Below are positions 8,528 to 17,557 of a stretch of 64,000 bases of DNA, in pieces; position 1 is the stretch's first letter, and each line of letters opens with the position of its first letter. Source of the DNA: Mesorhizobium sp. AR10 (lineage in GTDB: Bacteria; Pseudomonadota; Alphaproteobacteria; Rhizobiales; Rhizobiaceae); contig NZ_CP080524.1 of assembly GCF_024746795.1 (NCBI RefSeq), forward strand, positions 1,798,001-1,862,000. The letters run 5' to 3'. A program made the translations under genes and the position numbers. The notes beneath the pieces were generated by a model. It did not search any database, was not told the DNA's origin, and saw nothing but the letters and a program-made list of their open reading frames with translations.

Positions 8528-9463
8528 ATGACATCACCGATGTTCGAAAAGATCGCGCTGGTCGGTATCGGCCTGATCGGCTCGTCGCTGGCCCGAATCA
8601 TCCGCCGCGAGGGGCTGGCCCGTCACATCGCCATCTCGACCCGAAGCGCTGCGACGCTGGCGCGAGCGCGCGAACTTGGCCTTGGCGATTCCTACACCAC
8701 GGATGCGAAAGAGGCGGTCCGCGATGCCGATTTGGTCATCGTTTCGGTGCCGGTCGGCTCTTCGGGCGCGGTCGCCGCCGAAATCGCCCCGGCGCTGAAG
8801 CCAGGCGCCATCCTCACCGATGTCGGCTCGACCAAGGCATCGGTCATCGCGCAAATGCAGCCGCATGTGCCCGATGGCGTGCACTTCATTCCCGGCCATC
8901 CGCTGGCCGGTACCGAAAAATCGGGACCGGATGCCGGTTTCGCCGATCTGTTCGAGAACCGCTGGTGCATCTTCACGCCGTTGCCCGACACTGATCCAGA
9001 CGCGTTGGAAAAGCTCTCGGAATTCTGGCGGCGCTGCGGCTCCAACATCGACACGATGGACCCCCAGCATCACGACATGACGCTGGCCATCGTCTCGCAT
9101 CTGCCGCACATCATCGCCTACAACATCGTCGGCACCGCCGACGATCTGCAGTCGGTGACCAAGTCCGAAGTCATCAAATATTCAGCCTCGGGTTTTCGCG
9201 ACTTCACCCGTCTCGCCGCCTCCGATCCGACCATGTGGCGGGACGTCTGCCTGCACAACAAGGATGCCATCCTCGAAATGCTGGCGCGGTTTTCGGAAGA
9301 CCTCGCCTCGCTGCAGCGGGCGATCCGCTGGGGCGACGGCGAAAAGCTGTTCGACCTGTTCACCCGCACCCGCGCCGTGCGCCGCTCGATCATCGAGGCC
9401 GGCCAGGACATCGACGTTCCCGATTTCGGACGCCAGGCCGTCGAGCACCCGGCAAAGGGCTGA
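8528..9463 (+). CDS. tyrC: Prephenate/arogenate dehydrogenase
   Basis: This 311-aa enzyme has an N-terminal Rossmann domain with KIALVGIGLIGSS (glycine motif at residues 13-18) and a C-terminal helical prephenate dehydrogenase domain with HFIPGHPLAGTEKSG and a later MTLAIVSHLPHIIAYNIV. It oxidatively decarboxylates prephenate or arogenate on the way to tyrosine. A second ATG at 8540 (MFEKIALVG) is an equally good start. The gene follows hisC by 4 nt and is surely in the same transcript. Confidence 0.92.
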   Translation: MTSPMFEKIALVGIGLIGSSLARIIRREGLARHIAISTRSAATLARARELGLGDSYTTDAKEAVRDADLVIVSVPVGSSGAVAAEIAPALKPGAILTDVGSTKASVIAQMQPHVPDGVHFIPGHPLAGTEKSGPDAGFADLFENRWCIFTPLPDTDPDALEKLSEFWRRCGSNIDTMDPQHHDMTLAIVSHLPHIIAYNIVGTADDLQSVTKSEVIKYSASGFRDFTRLAASDPTMWRDVCLHNKDAILEMLARFSEDLASLQRAIRWGDGEKLFDLFTRTRAVRRSIIEAGQDIDVPDFGRQAVEHPAKG

Positions 9464-9468
9464 GTTTT

Positions 9469-10392
9469 TCAGGCAGGCCAGTGAGCCGCCATCATCGCCA
9501 GCGTCTCGGTCCTGTCGGGCGCGCCCAGCCTGCCGCCAAAGCGCAGGCATTTGAGCGCCGCGGCGGCGCTGGCAAAGCGCAACGCGTGTTCGACCGGCAT
9601 GGCTTCCGCCAATCCGACGGCAAAGGCGCCGTGGAACACGTCGCCGGCAGCCAGCGTGTCCACCGCCTTGATCCTTGGCGCGGCGACATGGCGCACGGAT
9701 CCGGCGGAGCGGTCGAACCACCAGCTTCCCGCCGCGCCGCCCGTTACCGCGACGAGGGCATCGGTGCGTCGCGCCAGGGCTTCACAGGCCTGTTCCGGGC
9801 TAAGCTCCTTGCCGCAGAGGATGCGCGCCGCCGGCTCCGATGCGACAATGTGCGACGCCAGCGGAAACAGGCGTTCCAGCACGTCGAGCGGTGCGGTGTC
9901 GGCGTCGAGTATGGCTGGACGGCTGGTGGCTCGCGCCGCAGTCAGAGCCAGGGAGGCAGCGCCCGGCCAGCGCACATCGACCAGCACGGCGTCGAATGCG
10001 GAGAGGTCGGTGGCAGGCAGCTTCTCGGGATCGGCCTGGGCGCGCTTGTCATAGAAAGGCACGATGATGCGCTCGCCATGGGCATCGACCAGGATGGAGG
10101 ACAGCGCCGATCGGGCACCGACGACGCGCCGGACAAATCCGCAATCGACGCCTTCAGCCTCGATCCCGGCGATCAGTTGGTCGCCGACGGCATCATCGCC
10201 CGCGCTCGCCCACAGCGATACCTCTGCACCGAGCCGGCGTGCCGCACAGGCAGCGCTCGATGCCATGCCTGCGGCGATCTGGACGCCGTCCGAGGCGATG
10301 AACTTGCCCTGATGCGCGGGCAGTGTATCGACGCGAAGGATCGTGTCGAGCGTCAGGGCGCCAACGCTGAGGAGGTTCACGGGTCTGTTCAT
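9469..10392 (-). CDS. PfkB-family sugar kinase
   Basis: The 307-aa protein has the ribokinase fold: an N-terminal LSVGALTLDTILRVDTLP, an AAGMASSAACAARRLGA sugar-binding region, and a C-terminal ATP/anion-hole motif. That motif is DTLAAGD at residues 245-251, where an Ala replaces the first Gly of the usual DTxGAGD; the catalytic Asp is kept. The family phosphorylates sugars or nucleosides, and the substrate here is unknown. Its stop lies 5 nt after the convergent tyrC stop. Confidence 0.85.
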   Translation of the reverse strand: MNRPVNLLSVGALTLDTILRVDTLPAHQGKFIASDGVQIAAGMASSAACAARRLGAEVSLWASAGDDAVGDQLIAGIEAEGVDCGFVRRVVGARSALSSILVDAHGERIIVPFYDKRAQADPEKLPATDLSAFDAVLVDVRWPGAASLALTAARATSRPAILDADTAPLDVLERLFPLASHIVASEPAARILCGKELSPEQACEALARRTDALVAVTGGAAGSWWFDRSAGSVRHVAAPRIKAVDTLAAGDVFHGAFAVGLAEAMPVEHALRFASAAAALKCLRFGGRLGAPDRTETLAMMAAHWPA

Positions 10393-10401
10393 GAGACTGT
10401 G

Positions 10402-11400
10402 CTATTCGACCGGCTTGATCTTGCCCAGCGGGATGAAGCCGAGCGAGGCCTTGCCCTTGACGATCCTGAGCGGCATTGACGGTTCGTTGCCGAGCAGTGC
10501 CAGGCCGGCAAAGCCCTGTTCGATCGGGCCTTTCTGCTCAGGAATGGCGGTGGCAAGGATTGCGGCCACGGCTTTCGGATCCTTCAGCTTGATCGTCAGC
10601 TCGGCGTTGACAAGGCCTTCGGCATCGACCGACACCGGGCCGGAAACGGTGATGCGCGCGGTTCCCGACGACAGATCGAGCTTGCGGATATCGACCGCCT
10701 GGCCACGCAGACTCTTGGTCTGCGTCTTGATCAGCGCCACGCCGTTCTTGAGCGTCGCGTCGCCGCTGCCGTCGAGCGGCGGCAGCACGCGTCCGCCGAT
10801 CGCTTCGGGGTCGATTTCGAGATCGGCAAAGCTGCCGGTATAGTCGACGTCCCCGCCGTTAGGACGCAGTTGCCCCGCCGCCGTTCCGGCACTGAACAGC
10901 TCTACGGGGTCGGTGTCGTCGGCCGGATCGGTCTGGCCGGAAAGGCCTTCGGCCTGCAGTGAAATGCGCCGGGGCAAGGGCCAGGACAGGTTCACGCTGG
11001 CCTGCAGATTGTCCCAGTTGATCCACAACGGCACCATGCCGGGGACCGAGGTTCTGAGCGGTCCCCGCAGGTCGGCGACAGGCGACAAGGGCTGCGTGAT
11101 CTGTGCGACGGCATTGAAGCTGCCGGTCGAGGCGGCAATGTTCCTGGCGTCATCCTCGTAAGCCATGTTGTCGCAGGAAACGGCAAAGCTGAGCGGGTAG
11201 CCGCTGACCGTGAGATTGGCGCACCCGGCCTCGATGCCGTTGCCGTTGAGCGCTGCCACCGCGCTGTCGGCTTCGCTTTTGACCCTGTCCGCCAGATAGA
11301 ACCAGCCGCCACTGTAGATGCCGAACAGCACGACGATGAAAGCGGCAAGCCAGAACAGGCGGCGGCGGAAATTCGGCGGGCGCTCGTCACTTGACGTCAT
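10402..11400 (-). CDS. DUF2125 domain-containing membrane-anchored protein
   Basis: A start at 11400 gives MTSSDERPPNFRRRLFW, followed by one transmembrane segment (about residues 14-36, WLAAFIVVLFGIYSGGWFYLA) and a long periplasmic beta-rich region, for a total of 332 aa. The layout and sequence (YSGGWFYLADRVKSEADSAV and GYPLSFAVSCDN) match DUF2125, widespread in Rhizobiales and of unknown function. An in-frame start 57 nt upstream is less likely because it adds residues ahead of the normal short cytoplasmic tail. It ends 9 nt before the PfkB kinase start, so the two may share a transcript. Confidence 0.85.
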   Translation of the reverse strand: MTSSDERPPNFRRRLFWLAAFIVVLFGIYSGGWFYLADRVKSEADSAVAALNGNGIEAGCANLTVSGYPLSFAVSCDNMAYEDDARNIAASTGSFNAVAQITQPLSPVADLRGPLRTSVPGMVPLWINWDNLQASVNLSWPLPRRISLQAEGLSGQTDPADDTDPVELFSAGTAAGQLRPNGGDVDYTGSFADLEIDPEAIGGRVLPPLDGSGDATLKNGVALIKTQTKSLRGQAVDIRKLDLSSGTARITVSGPVSVDAEGLVNAELTIKLKDPKAVAAILATAIPEQKGPIEQGFAGLALLGNEPSMPLRIVKGKASLGFIPLGKIKPVE

Positions 11401-11523
11401 GCTGCGGCTCTCGTTAACGCGAATGTGGTGAGCGGGCTGTCGTTTTACGCCCAGCAAAAAGGTAGGCAGAACAACACCGATTCCGGTGCGGTGTCGTCAC
11501 TCTAGTGCATCAGGCTCGGCGAT

Positions 11524-12059
11524 ATGGGCGATTTTTGGGTTTTTGGCTACGGGTCACTGATCTGGCGACCGGGATTCGCGCATGTCGAGACGCGGCGCGC
11601 GCGCCTGTACGGCTACCGCCGGTCGCTCTGCGTCTATTCCTTCGTGCATCGCGGAACGCGCGAGCGGCCAGGGCTGGTGCTCGGCCTCGACCATGGTGCT
11701 CCTGCATCGGGCTGGCCTTTCGCGTGCCCGGCGATTTGCGCGGCGAGGTCATTGCCTATCTGCGCGAGCGTGAACTGGTCACCAATGTCTATCTTGAGCG
11801 CGTACTCTCCGTCCGCCTCGACAAGGCCGGGACGAATGGGGGCGAGCCTGTCGAGGCAGTCACCTACATCGTCGACCGTCACCATGAACAGTATGCGGGT
11901 GGGCTCGATGAGGCCGATGCGGCTGATATCGTTCGCGGCGCCGTTGGCCAGTCCGGAAAGAACGAAGACTATGTGCTCAACACGCTGGAGCATCTCGAGG
12001 CGCTGGGCATCCGCGACCATTGGTTGGAAGAGGTGGCGCGGCAAGTCGCGCCTTTGTGA
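11524..12059 (+). pseudogene. ChaC-like gamma-glutamylcyclotransferase, frameshifted
   Basis: The reading frame from 11524 begins with the ChaC signature [18 protein letters not shown] and runs well to GLVLGLDHG. The family sequence then continues in another frame as [21 protein letters not shown] through to the stop at 12059. Restoring one G near 11697-11698 (ggtgctcc to ggtggctcc) rejoins the two halves into one ordinary ChaC protein of about 178 aa. ChaC enzymes cleave glutathione or gamma-glutamyl peptides to 5-oxoproline. Either this copy is inactivated by a one-base deletion or the base was missed in sequencing. Confidence 0.85.
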
Positions 12060-12190
12060 AGCCCTGGCTGGTTGGAAAACGCGACCAGGCCTTTGACGTC
12101 GCCGGGGCCAGACCTAGGTTAGGCTCCGGACCTGACGTCCGCCAGGGGCTTTCACCCGATCCATCCCCCAGAGCACTACGGAGATCAATC

Positions 12191-13138
12191 TTGCAGAAAC
12201 GCCGTCTCGGTCACACCGACCTTTCCATCGCGCCGCTGGTTCTGGGCGGCAACGTCTTTGGCTGGACCGCCGACGAAAAAACCTCCTTCGACCTGCTCGA
12301 CCGGTTTTTCGGCGGCGGCCTCAACGCCATCGACACCGCCGATGCCTATTCGCGCTGGATCGCCGGCCACACTGGCGGTGAGTCCGAGACCATCATCGGC
12401 AAATGGATGAAAAGCCGCGGCAATCGTGACAAGGTTGTCGTCATCACCAAGGTCGGTTCGGATATGGGGCAAGGCAAGAAGGACCTCTCCGCCGCCTATA
12501 TCGAAAAGGCTATCGATGCCTCGTTGAAGCGGCTGCAGACCGATGTCGTCGATCTCTATCTGTCGCACTGGCCGGACCCGACCACCCCGTACGAGGAAAC
12601 GCTCGGCGCCTACCAGACGCTGCTCGCCAAAGGCAAGATCCGCCACGTCGGCGCTTCCAATCTCGACGCCGGCCAGTTGCGCGCCGCGCTGGATGTCGCA
12701 AGCCTGCGCGGCCTGCCGCGCTACGAAGTGCTGCAGCCGGAATACAATTTGTACGATCGCTCGTCGCTCGATGGGCAGCTGCATGATTTGTGTGCAGACG
12801 AAGGTCTCGGCGTCATCACCTATTTCAGCCTCGCCAAGGGGTTCTTGAGCGGCAAGTACCGCAGCGAAGCCGATCTCGGCAAAAGCGCGCGTGGCGGCGG
12901 CGTTAAGGGCTATCTCAATGCGCGCGGTATGCGCATCCTTGCCGCGCTCGACGCAGTGTCGGCGCGTCACTCCGCCAAGCAGGCGGAAGTGGCGCTCGCC
13001 TGGGTGATGGCACGACCCGCCATCACCGCGCCGATCGCCAGCGCTACGACGCTGGAGCAGGTCGACAGCCTCGTGCGCGCCGCTGCGCTGAACCTCAGCT
13101 CGGAAGATGTGGCCGAACTCGACAGAGCGAGCGCGTAG
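12191..13138 (+). CDS. Aldo/keto reductase
   Basis: The protein starts at a TTG codon (LQKRRLGHTDLSIAPLVLGG), preceded by GGAG with 7-nt spacing; the family N-terminus (RRLGxTxLxxxxLxLGG) begins right there, so the upstream in-frame start at 12020 is rejected. It is 315 aa. The catalytic tetrad is visible: Asp48, Tyr53 (IDTADAYS), Lys87 (VVVITKVGS) and His126 (LYLSHWPDP). It is a soluble NADPH-dependent (beta/alpha)8 oxidoreductase of the AKR12/YajO-like type with an unknown carbonyl substrate. Confidence 0.9.
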   Translation: MQKRRLGHTDLSIAPLVLGGNVFGWTADEKTSFDLLDRFFGGGLNAIDTADAYSRWIAGHTGGESETIIGKWMKSRGNRDKVVVITKVGSDMGQGKKDLSAAYIEKAIDASLKRLQTDVVDLYLSHWPDPTTPYEETLGAYQTLLAKGKIRHVGASNLDAGQLRAALDVASLRGLPRYEVLQPEYNLYDRSSLDGQLHDLCADEGLGVITYFSLAKGFLSGKYRSEADLGKSARGGGVKGYLNARGMRILAALDAVSARHSAKQAEVALAWVMARPAITAPIASATTLEQVDSLVRAAALNLSSEDVAELDRASA

Positions 13139-13151
13139 TCGGGGTCTGATG

Positions 13152-13946
13152 TCAGGCTTTTGCGGCCGCGGCCAGCTCGCTCAACCGCTTCACTGCCGTC
13201 GGCGGCATAGCCGGCGGGTTCGGCGCCTGTGACGCTTCGATGAGGAGCTGGTCGCAGGCGGCTTCCGTATCGCCGATCAGCCGCTCCATGAATTCTTCCT
13301 TGTCCAATCCAGGGGGGATCGGCGGCAGGAAGCGCGCCTTGATCGTGCCGGGAAAGCGCAGGAACTTCCGGCGCGGCCAATAGAGGCCGGCGACATGGGC
13401 GACCGGCACCACAGGAACGCCAAGCTGTGTATAGAGCTCGACGATGCCGTATTTGTAGGCTGGCTCGTCGCCCGGCGGACGCCTTGTGCCTTCCGGGTAG
13501 ATGATGAGCTGGCGCGGATTGCGTGCCATCTCCTGCCTGGTTGCCGCGACCACAGCCTTCAGCGCCTTGGAACGGCTGCCTCGATGGACCGGGATCATCC
13601 GCATTTTCAGGATGTACCAGCCGAAGAACGGGATCCAGGTCAGCTCGCGCTTCAGGATGTAGAGCGGATCGTTGAGGAAAGGGAAGAAGGCGATCGCGTC
13701 CCAGAAGGACTGATGCTTCGGCGCCAGGATGAAGGAACCCTCGGGCAGGTTTTCCTGGCCGGTGATCTCGCTTCTGGTCCCGGCGATCTTCTCATAGAGC
13801 CAAAGGCTGGTGCGCGACCAGAATTTCGGCACGAACCAGGCACGGTGACGCGGCGACAGGAAGTAGTAGGGCGTCCAGACAACCATCTGGACGATCAGAT
13901 TGACATAGAAGACGAGGTTGAACGCCAGCGAGCGGATAAGGAGCAT
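13152..13946 (-). CDS. plsC: 1-acyl-sn-glycerol-3-phosphate acyltransferase (PlsC family)
   Basis: A start at 13946 (MLLIRSLAFNLVFYVN) gives 264 aa with a hydrophobic N-terminal anchor. The acyltransferase signature is complete: HQSFWD (HX4D, residues 78-83), a VHRGSRSKALK block, and PEGTR at 151-155. The enzyme acylates lysophosphatidic acid in phospholipid synthesis at the inner membrane face. The longer open frame to 14477 only runs over the neighbouring LysR gene and is rejected. It is convergent with the aldo/keto reductase. Confidence 0.92.
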   Translation of the reverse strand: MLLIRSLAFNLVFYVNLIVQMVVWTPYYFLSPRHRAWFVPKFWSRTSLWLYEKIAGTRSEITGQENLPEGSFILAPKHQSFWDAIAFFPFLNDPLYILKRELTWIPFFGWYILKMRMIPVHRGSRSKALKAVVAATRQEMARNPRQLIIYPEGTRRPPGDEPAYKYGIVELYTQLGVPVVPVAHVAGLYWPRRKFLRFPGTIKARFLPPIPPGLDKEEFMERLIGDTEAACDQLLIEASQAPNPPAMPPTAVKRLSELAAAAKA

Positions 13947-14059
13947 GCGGGAGGGCCCGGTGAGGAGGTGTGCGTTGGTTACACCAAGCGCGGGGAAAAA
14001 GGAAACGGCGCAGTGGCCGGAGATCGCTCCGGGCCTGCGATGAACCGCTATTGCGTTCA

Positions 14060-14974
14060 TCAGCTCCGCCATGTCGCCTGCGCCAGCCGCTCCTTCACGC
14101 GCGGGGCGGCGAAATCGAGGAACGCACGCAGCTTCACCGGCAGCAGGCCCTGGCCGGCATGCACAAGGCTGACGGGCCACGGCGCAGGCTCGAACGCTTC
14201 CAGCACGGGATAGAGCGCGCCCGACCGGACCGCAGCTGATATCTGGTAGGAAAGCACCCGCGTCATGCCAACGCCGGCAATCGCGGCATCGATCGCAGCT
14301 TCGGCGGTGTTGACGCGAAGCCGCGAGCGGATCGGAACAGTGAGTTCGGCCTTGTCCGTGCCAAAGGTCCATGTGGCGAGCGCGGCAGGCCCCTCGAAGC
14401 TGATGCAGCTGTGCGCTGCAAGGTCTTTTGGGGTCTTCGGCGTGCCGTGTTCGGTCAGATAGGCCGGGCTCGCGCAAACGACGCGACGGATCGAGCCGAC
14501 GCGGGTTGCGACCATGGTGCTATCGGGAAGCTCGCCGATGCGGATGGCGAGATCGATGTGTTCCTCGATCAGCTGGGTTATCCGGTCCGCGAGCGTCAGC
14601 TGGATGTCCACATCGGGGTAGGCCGCAAGGAATTCGGTGACGACCGGCAGCACATGCAGGCGGCCAAAGACGATCGGCGCGGTGATGATCAGTTCGCCCG
14701 TAGGCGCGCTGTATTCGCCGGCGGCGGCGCGCTCGGCCTCGCCGACCTCACCCAGAATGCGACGGCAGGCGACGAGATAGGCGTGACCGGCATCGGTCAG
14801 CGTCAGCTGCCGCGTCGAGCGGTTCAAGAGGCGTGTTTTCAGTTGCCGCTCCAGGTCGGAGACCTTGCGGCTGACTGTCGCCAGCGGGACACCGAAACGA
14901 CGCCCGGCAGCGGAAAGGCTGCCGGCCTCCACGGCGGCAACGAAAAGCGACATGGCTTCGAGACGATCCATCAT
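14060..14974 (-). CDS. LysR-family transcriptional regulator
   Basis: The N-terminal winged helix-turn-helix begins MMDRLEAMSLFVAAVEAGSLSAAGRRFGVPLATVSRKVSDLERQL (only the ends are diagnostic: FVAAVEAGSLSAAGR and VSRKVSDLE). A LysR substrate-binding domain follows. Start 14974 gives 304 aa; the next codon is also ATG, and an upstream ATG at 15013 cannot be excluded. It is divergent from the flavin-binding protein gene at 15083, the usual place for a LysR target. Confidence 0.88.
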   Translation of the reverse strand: MMDRLEAMSLFVAAVEAGSLSAAGRRFGVPLATVSRKVSDLERQLKTRLLNRSTRQLTLTDAGHAYLVACRRILGEVGEAERAAAGEYSAPTGELIITAPIVFGRLHVLPVVTEFLAAYPDVDIQLTLADRITQLIEEHIDLAIRIGELPDSTMVATRVGSIRRVVCASPAYLTEHGTPKTPKDLAAHSCISFEGPAALATWTFGTDKAELTVPIRSRLRVNTAEAAIDAAIAGVGMTRVLSYQISAAVRSGALYPVLEAFEPAPWPVSLVHAGQGLLPVKLRAFLDFAAPRVKERLAQATWRS

Positions 14975-15082
14975 TCTTCCGGAAAGTGGAAGGACAAGTG
15001 GCAGGTATGTCACCTACATTGAAAAGATGGAAGGCTCTATCTCTGACGGGTAACACCGGCAGTTTGCCTTGGAGGAGTTTCC

Positions 15083-15709
15083 ATGAACGCTCATGCCTTC
15101 ACCAGCGACGTCGCCTTCACGCCAACCGTCAAGGCGATCCAGACCCGCAAGGGCTCCCGGCAGGCCTATGCCCGCGTCGAGGAACGTGGTGGCTGGCAGG
15201 CTGAGATCACGCCCGACCTCGCCGCCTTCATCGAGGCGCAGACCAGCGTCTTCCTGTCGACGGCCAACGGCGACGGCCAGCCCTACATCCAGCACCGCGG
15301 CGGGCCTGCCGGCTTCCTCAAGGTACTTGACGAGCAGACGATCGGCTTCACGGACTTTGCCGGCAACAGGCAGTTCATCACCCAGGGCAATCTGGACGAC
15401 AACCCGCAGGCTTTCCTGTTCCTGATCGACTACGCCCATCGGCAGCGCATCAAGATCTGGGGCTCGGCACGCGTCGTCGAAGACGACGCCGAACTGACGG
15501 CAAAGCTGATGCCGCAGGACTACAAGGCACGTCCCGAGCAGGTCATCCTATTCACGGTCTCGGCCTGGGATTCCAACTGCTCGCAGCATATTCCGCAGCG
15601 CTTCGAAGCGGCCGACGTGGCCGCAGCGCTTGCCGAACGTGACAGGCGGATAGAGCGCCTCGAACAGGAGGTCGCGCGCCTGGGTGGAGCATCGGGCGTT
15701 GGCGGATGA
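15083..15709 (+). CDS. Pyridoxamine 5'-phosphate oxidase family (flavin-binding) protein
   Basis: This 208-aa protein has the split-barrel PNPOx fold: FLSTANGDGQPYIQHRGG and IGFTDFAGNRQFITQGNL are typical of the FMN-binding pyridoxamine oxidase-like family rather than true PdxH. The last 40 residues (ALAERDRRIERLEQEVARLGG) form a short coiled coil, likely for dimer contacts. A GGAGG-like ribosome site precedes the ATG. It is divergent from a LysR regulator that probably controls it. Its substrate is unknown. Confidence 0.85.
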   Translation: MNAHAFTSDVAFTPTVKAIQTRKGSRQAYARVEERGGWQAEITPDLAAFIEAQTSVFLSTANGDGQPYIQHRGGPAGFLKVLDEQTIGFTDFAGNRQFITQGNLDDNPQAFLFLIDYAHRQRIKIWGSARVVEDDAELTAKLMPQDYKARPEQVILFTVSAWDSNCSQHIPQRFEAADVAAALAERDRRIERLEQEVARLGGASGVGG

Positions 15710-15724
15710 TCTGCGCCGATACAG

Positions 15725-16441
15725 TCAGCGCTTGACTGTTGAAACCTCGGCCAGCGCGATGCTGCCGCCGGTTTGGCGAACCGGCACGATGCCGCGCGCC
15801 AGCGCCAGCAGATATTTGCTGTACTCGGTCAGCAGCACGCGCAGCGCCTCGGGCTTGGTCAGCCAGCCGCCATTGCCGAGATTGGTGTTGACCACCGGAT
15901 AGGGTTCGAGCCTGGCGCCGTGCAGCAGCCGGCCCATCTCCAGCAGGCTGCGCGGCATGTGGTAGTTGTTGGTGACGAGGATGACGGTGCCGTAGGCGTG
16001 GCTCTCCACCCATTTGGCGCTTTCCTCGGCATTGCCGATCGTGTCGAGCGCGGCGCGGTCGATGTCGACACAGCAGGAAAACAGCGCCTTGTTGCCGCCG
16101 GTCGCGGCCTGAAGCTGGCGGCGGCTGGCCGAAGGATGAACGCCGCTGATCAGCAGCCGCTCGCCCTTGCCGGAGGCCAGCAGATCGATTGCTGCATCAA
16201 GGCGCGACTGACCACCGGTGAGCACGATGATGGCGTCGGCCTTTGCGGGATTGGCCGGGGTCGTCAGATGGCTGACCGTGTTGGCAAACCAGCCGAAGCC
16301 ACCGGCAAACAGCGCCACAAGCAGAAGCAGGAAGAGAGCGGAAATGCGCAGCGCAGCCATCATTCGGCCGCGCTCACGCGAACGGGCAACCACCACTGGC
16401 ATCTGTCCAGCCGTTCCGGTTGAATTCCGCGCGTCCATCAT
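15725..16441 (-). CDS. YdcF/SanA-like DUF218 membrane protein
   Basis: One transmembrane helix (ALRISALFLLLLVALFAGGFGW) is followed by a DUF218 domain with ADAIIVLTGGQSRLDAAIDLL, LLISGVHP, NAEESAKWV and VILVTNNYHMPRS. This matches the YdcF/ElyC/SanA group, linked to envelope metabolism in enterobacteria but without a proven reaction. The start is taken at the first of two adjacent ATG codons (16441), giving 238 aa. It lies downstream of ftsX on the same strand, with a dispersed palindrome between. Confidence 0.85.
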   Translation of the reverse strand: MMDARNSTGTAGQMPVVVARSRERGRMMAALRISALFLLLLVALFAGGFGWFANTVSHLTTPANPAKADAIIVLTGGQSRLDAAIDLLASGKGERLLISGVHPSASRRQLQAATGGNKALFSCCVDIDRAALDTIGNAEESAKWVESHAYGTVILVTNNYHMPRSLLEMGRLLHGARLEPYPVVNTNLGNGGWLTKPEALRVLLTEYSKYLLALARGIVPVRQTGGSIALAEVSTVKR

Positions 16442-16520
16442 CCTATGGTTAATCCTGAAATGTGGCCTTTGGAAGCTCACATTGCGTTACGGCAGTTTTC
16501 ATCCGTGATAGCTCCTGGGC

Positions 16521-16567
16521 TGCATGTCGTTGTCCCAAGACCGCTGTGCACTGTTGGGCGACATGCA
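16521..16567. repeat. Dispersed palindrome, family P (copy 1), abutting the ftsX stop
   Basis: TGCATGTCG (16521-16529) and CGACATGCA (16559-16567) are perfect inverted arms around a conserved core (TTGTCCCAAGACCGC and TTGGG). A related copy lies at 52389-52436. The copy touches the TAA stop of ftsX, so it may act as a 3' stem-loop for the ftsEX transcript. Confidence 0.75.
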
Positions 16568-17557
16568 TTAGCCTCCATCCGGTTGGCGAACATCGATGTC
16601 GCTGAGATAGGCGACGACAGTGGCGTGCGACGTCGCCGCCGTCAGTGCGCCGATCACCAGCACCATCAGGCCGACGCCGAGATAGCCTGCCGATCCGATG
16701 GCGAAATTGCCGAACAAGGCGGTCGCCTGATCGGCCTGAGGCGTTGCCATGTTGCGCGACGACCACCAGGAAAAGACGACGAAGACGAGTATCGCTGCGG
16801 CGCCGCCAGCGGCCGCGCCCTTCATGCCGGTGACGAGGAAATGCCGGCGAAATTCCCGCGCGATGAAGCGCGCCTCGGCGCCGACGAAATGCAGCACCTC
16901 GATGATGTGGCCGTTGCCGGCCATGGCGCCGCGCGTCGCGAACACCACGGTCAGCACGGTCGCCGACAGCATCAGCGCCAGTACGGCGATGCCGATGGTC
17001 ACCGTCGTGCGGGCCATGGCGACCAGCCGGTCGACCCAGGTGCGATGATCGTCAAGTGATGCACTCGGCAGCTTGGGCGTGATCGCCGCGCGCATGGCGG
17101 CGAAATCGGGCGGGCTGCTCTCGTCGATGGTGACGATGATCAAACGCGGCACCGGCAGTTCATCGATGTTCAGGCCCGAGCCCAGCCACGGCTCCAGCAG
17201 ACGTGCCGTTGCGTCGCGGTCGATGATCCGGGTAGCCTTAACGCCGGGGAACTCGCTGGCGAGTTGCGACGCCTGAGCAAGTGCAGCTTCCATGTCGAGG
17301 CCGTCGACGGGTTTGATCTGGATCGTCGCCTCTCGCGAAATCTGGTTCTCCCAGACCGAGGCGGTGTCGCGCACCAGCGTGACCGCGCCGAAGGTCAGGC
17401 ACGACAGGAAGGTCATGATGGCGATGACCAGCACCAATGCCCGGCCGGCGATGTTCTGCGCCGGGACGATCGGCGCCATCTTGCGCTGGGCGCGCGGCTT
17501 CGCCTCGGCCTCCTCGATGGGCTGATCGCGGGGATGGTCGGCGGAAAGGTCAGTCAT
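16568..17557 (-). CDS. ftsX: Cell division protein FtsX (permease-like)
   Basis: This 329-aa protein has a proline-rich cytoplasmic tail, a first transmembrane span (ALVLVIAIMTFLSCLTFGAV), a periplasmic domain and three more C-terminal spans, the FtsX topology. FtsX forms the membrane half of the FtsEX complex that couples cytoplasmic ATP hydrolysis to periplasmic peptidoglycan hydrolases at the septum. The start overlaps the end of ftsE by 8 nt, indicating translational coupling. Confidence 0.93.
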   Translation of the reverse strand: MTDLSADHPRDQPIEEAEAKPRAQRKMAPIVPAQNIAGRALVLVIAIMTFLSCLTFGAVTLVRDTASVWENQISREATIQIKPVDGLDMEAALAQASQLASEFPGVKATRIIDRDATARLLEPWLGSGLNIDELPVPRLIIVTIDESSPPDFAAMRAAITPKLPSASLDDHRTWVDRLVAMARTTVTIGIAVLALMLSATVLTVVFATRGAMAGNGHIIEVLHFVGAEARFIAREFRRHFLVTGMKGAAAGGAAAILVFVVFSWWSSRNMATPQADQATALFGNFAIGSAGYLGVGLMVLVIGALTAATSHATVVAYLSDIDVRQPDGG

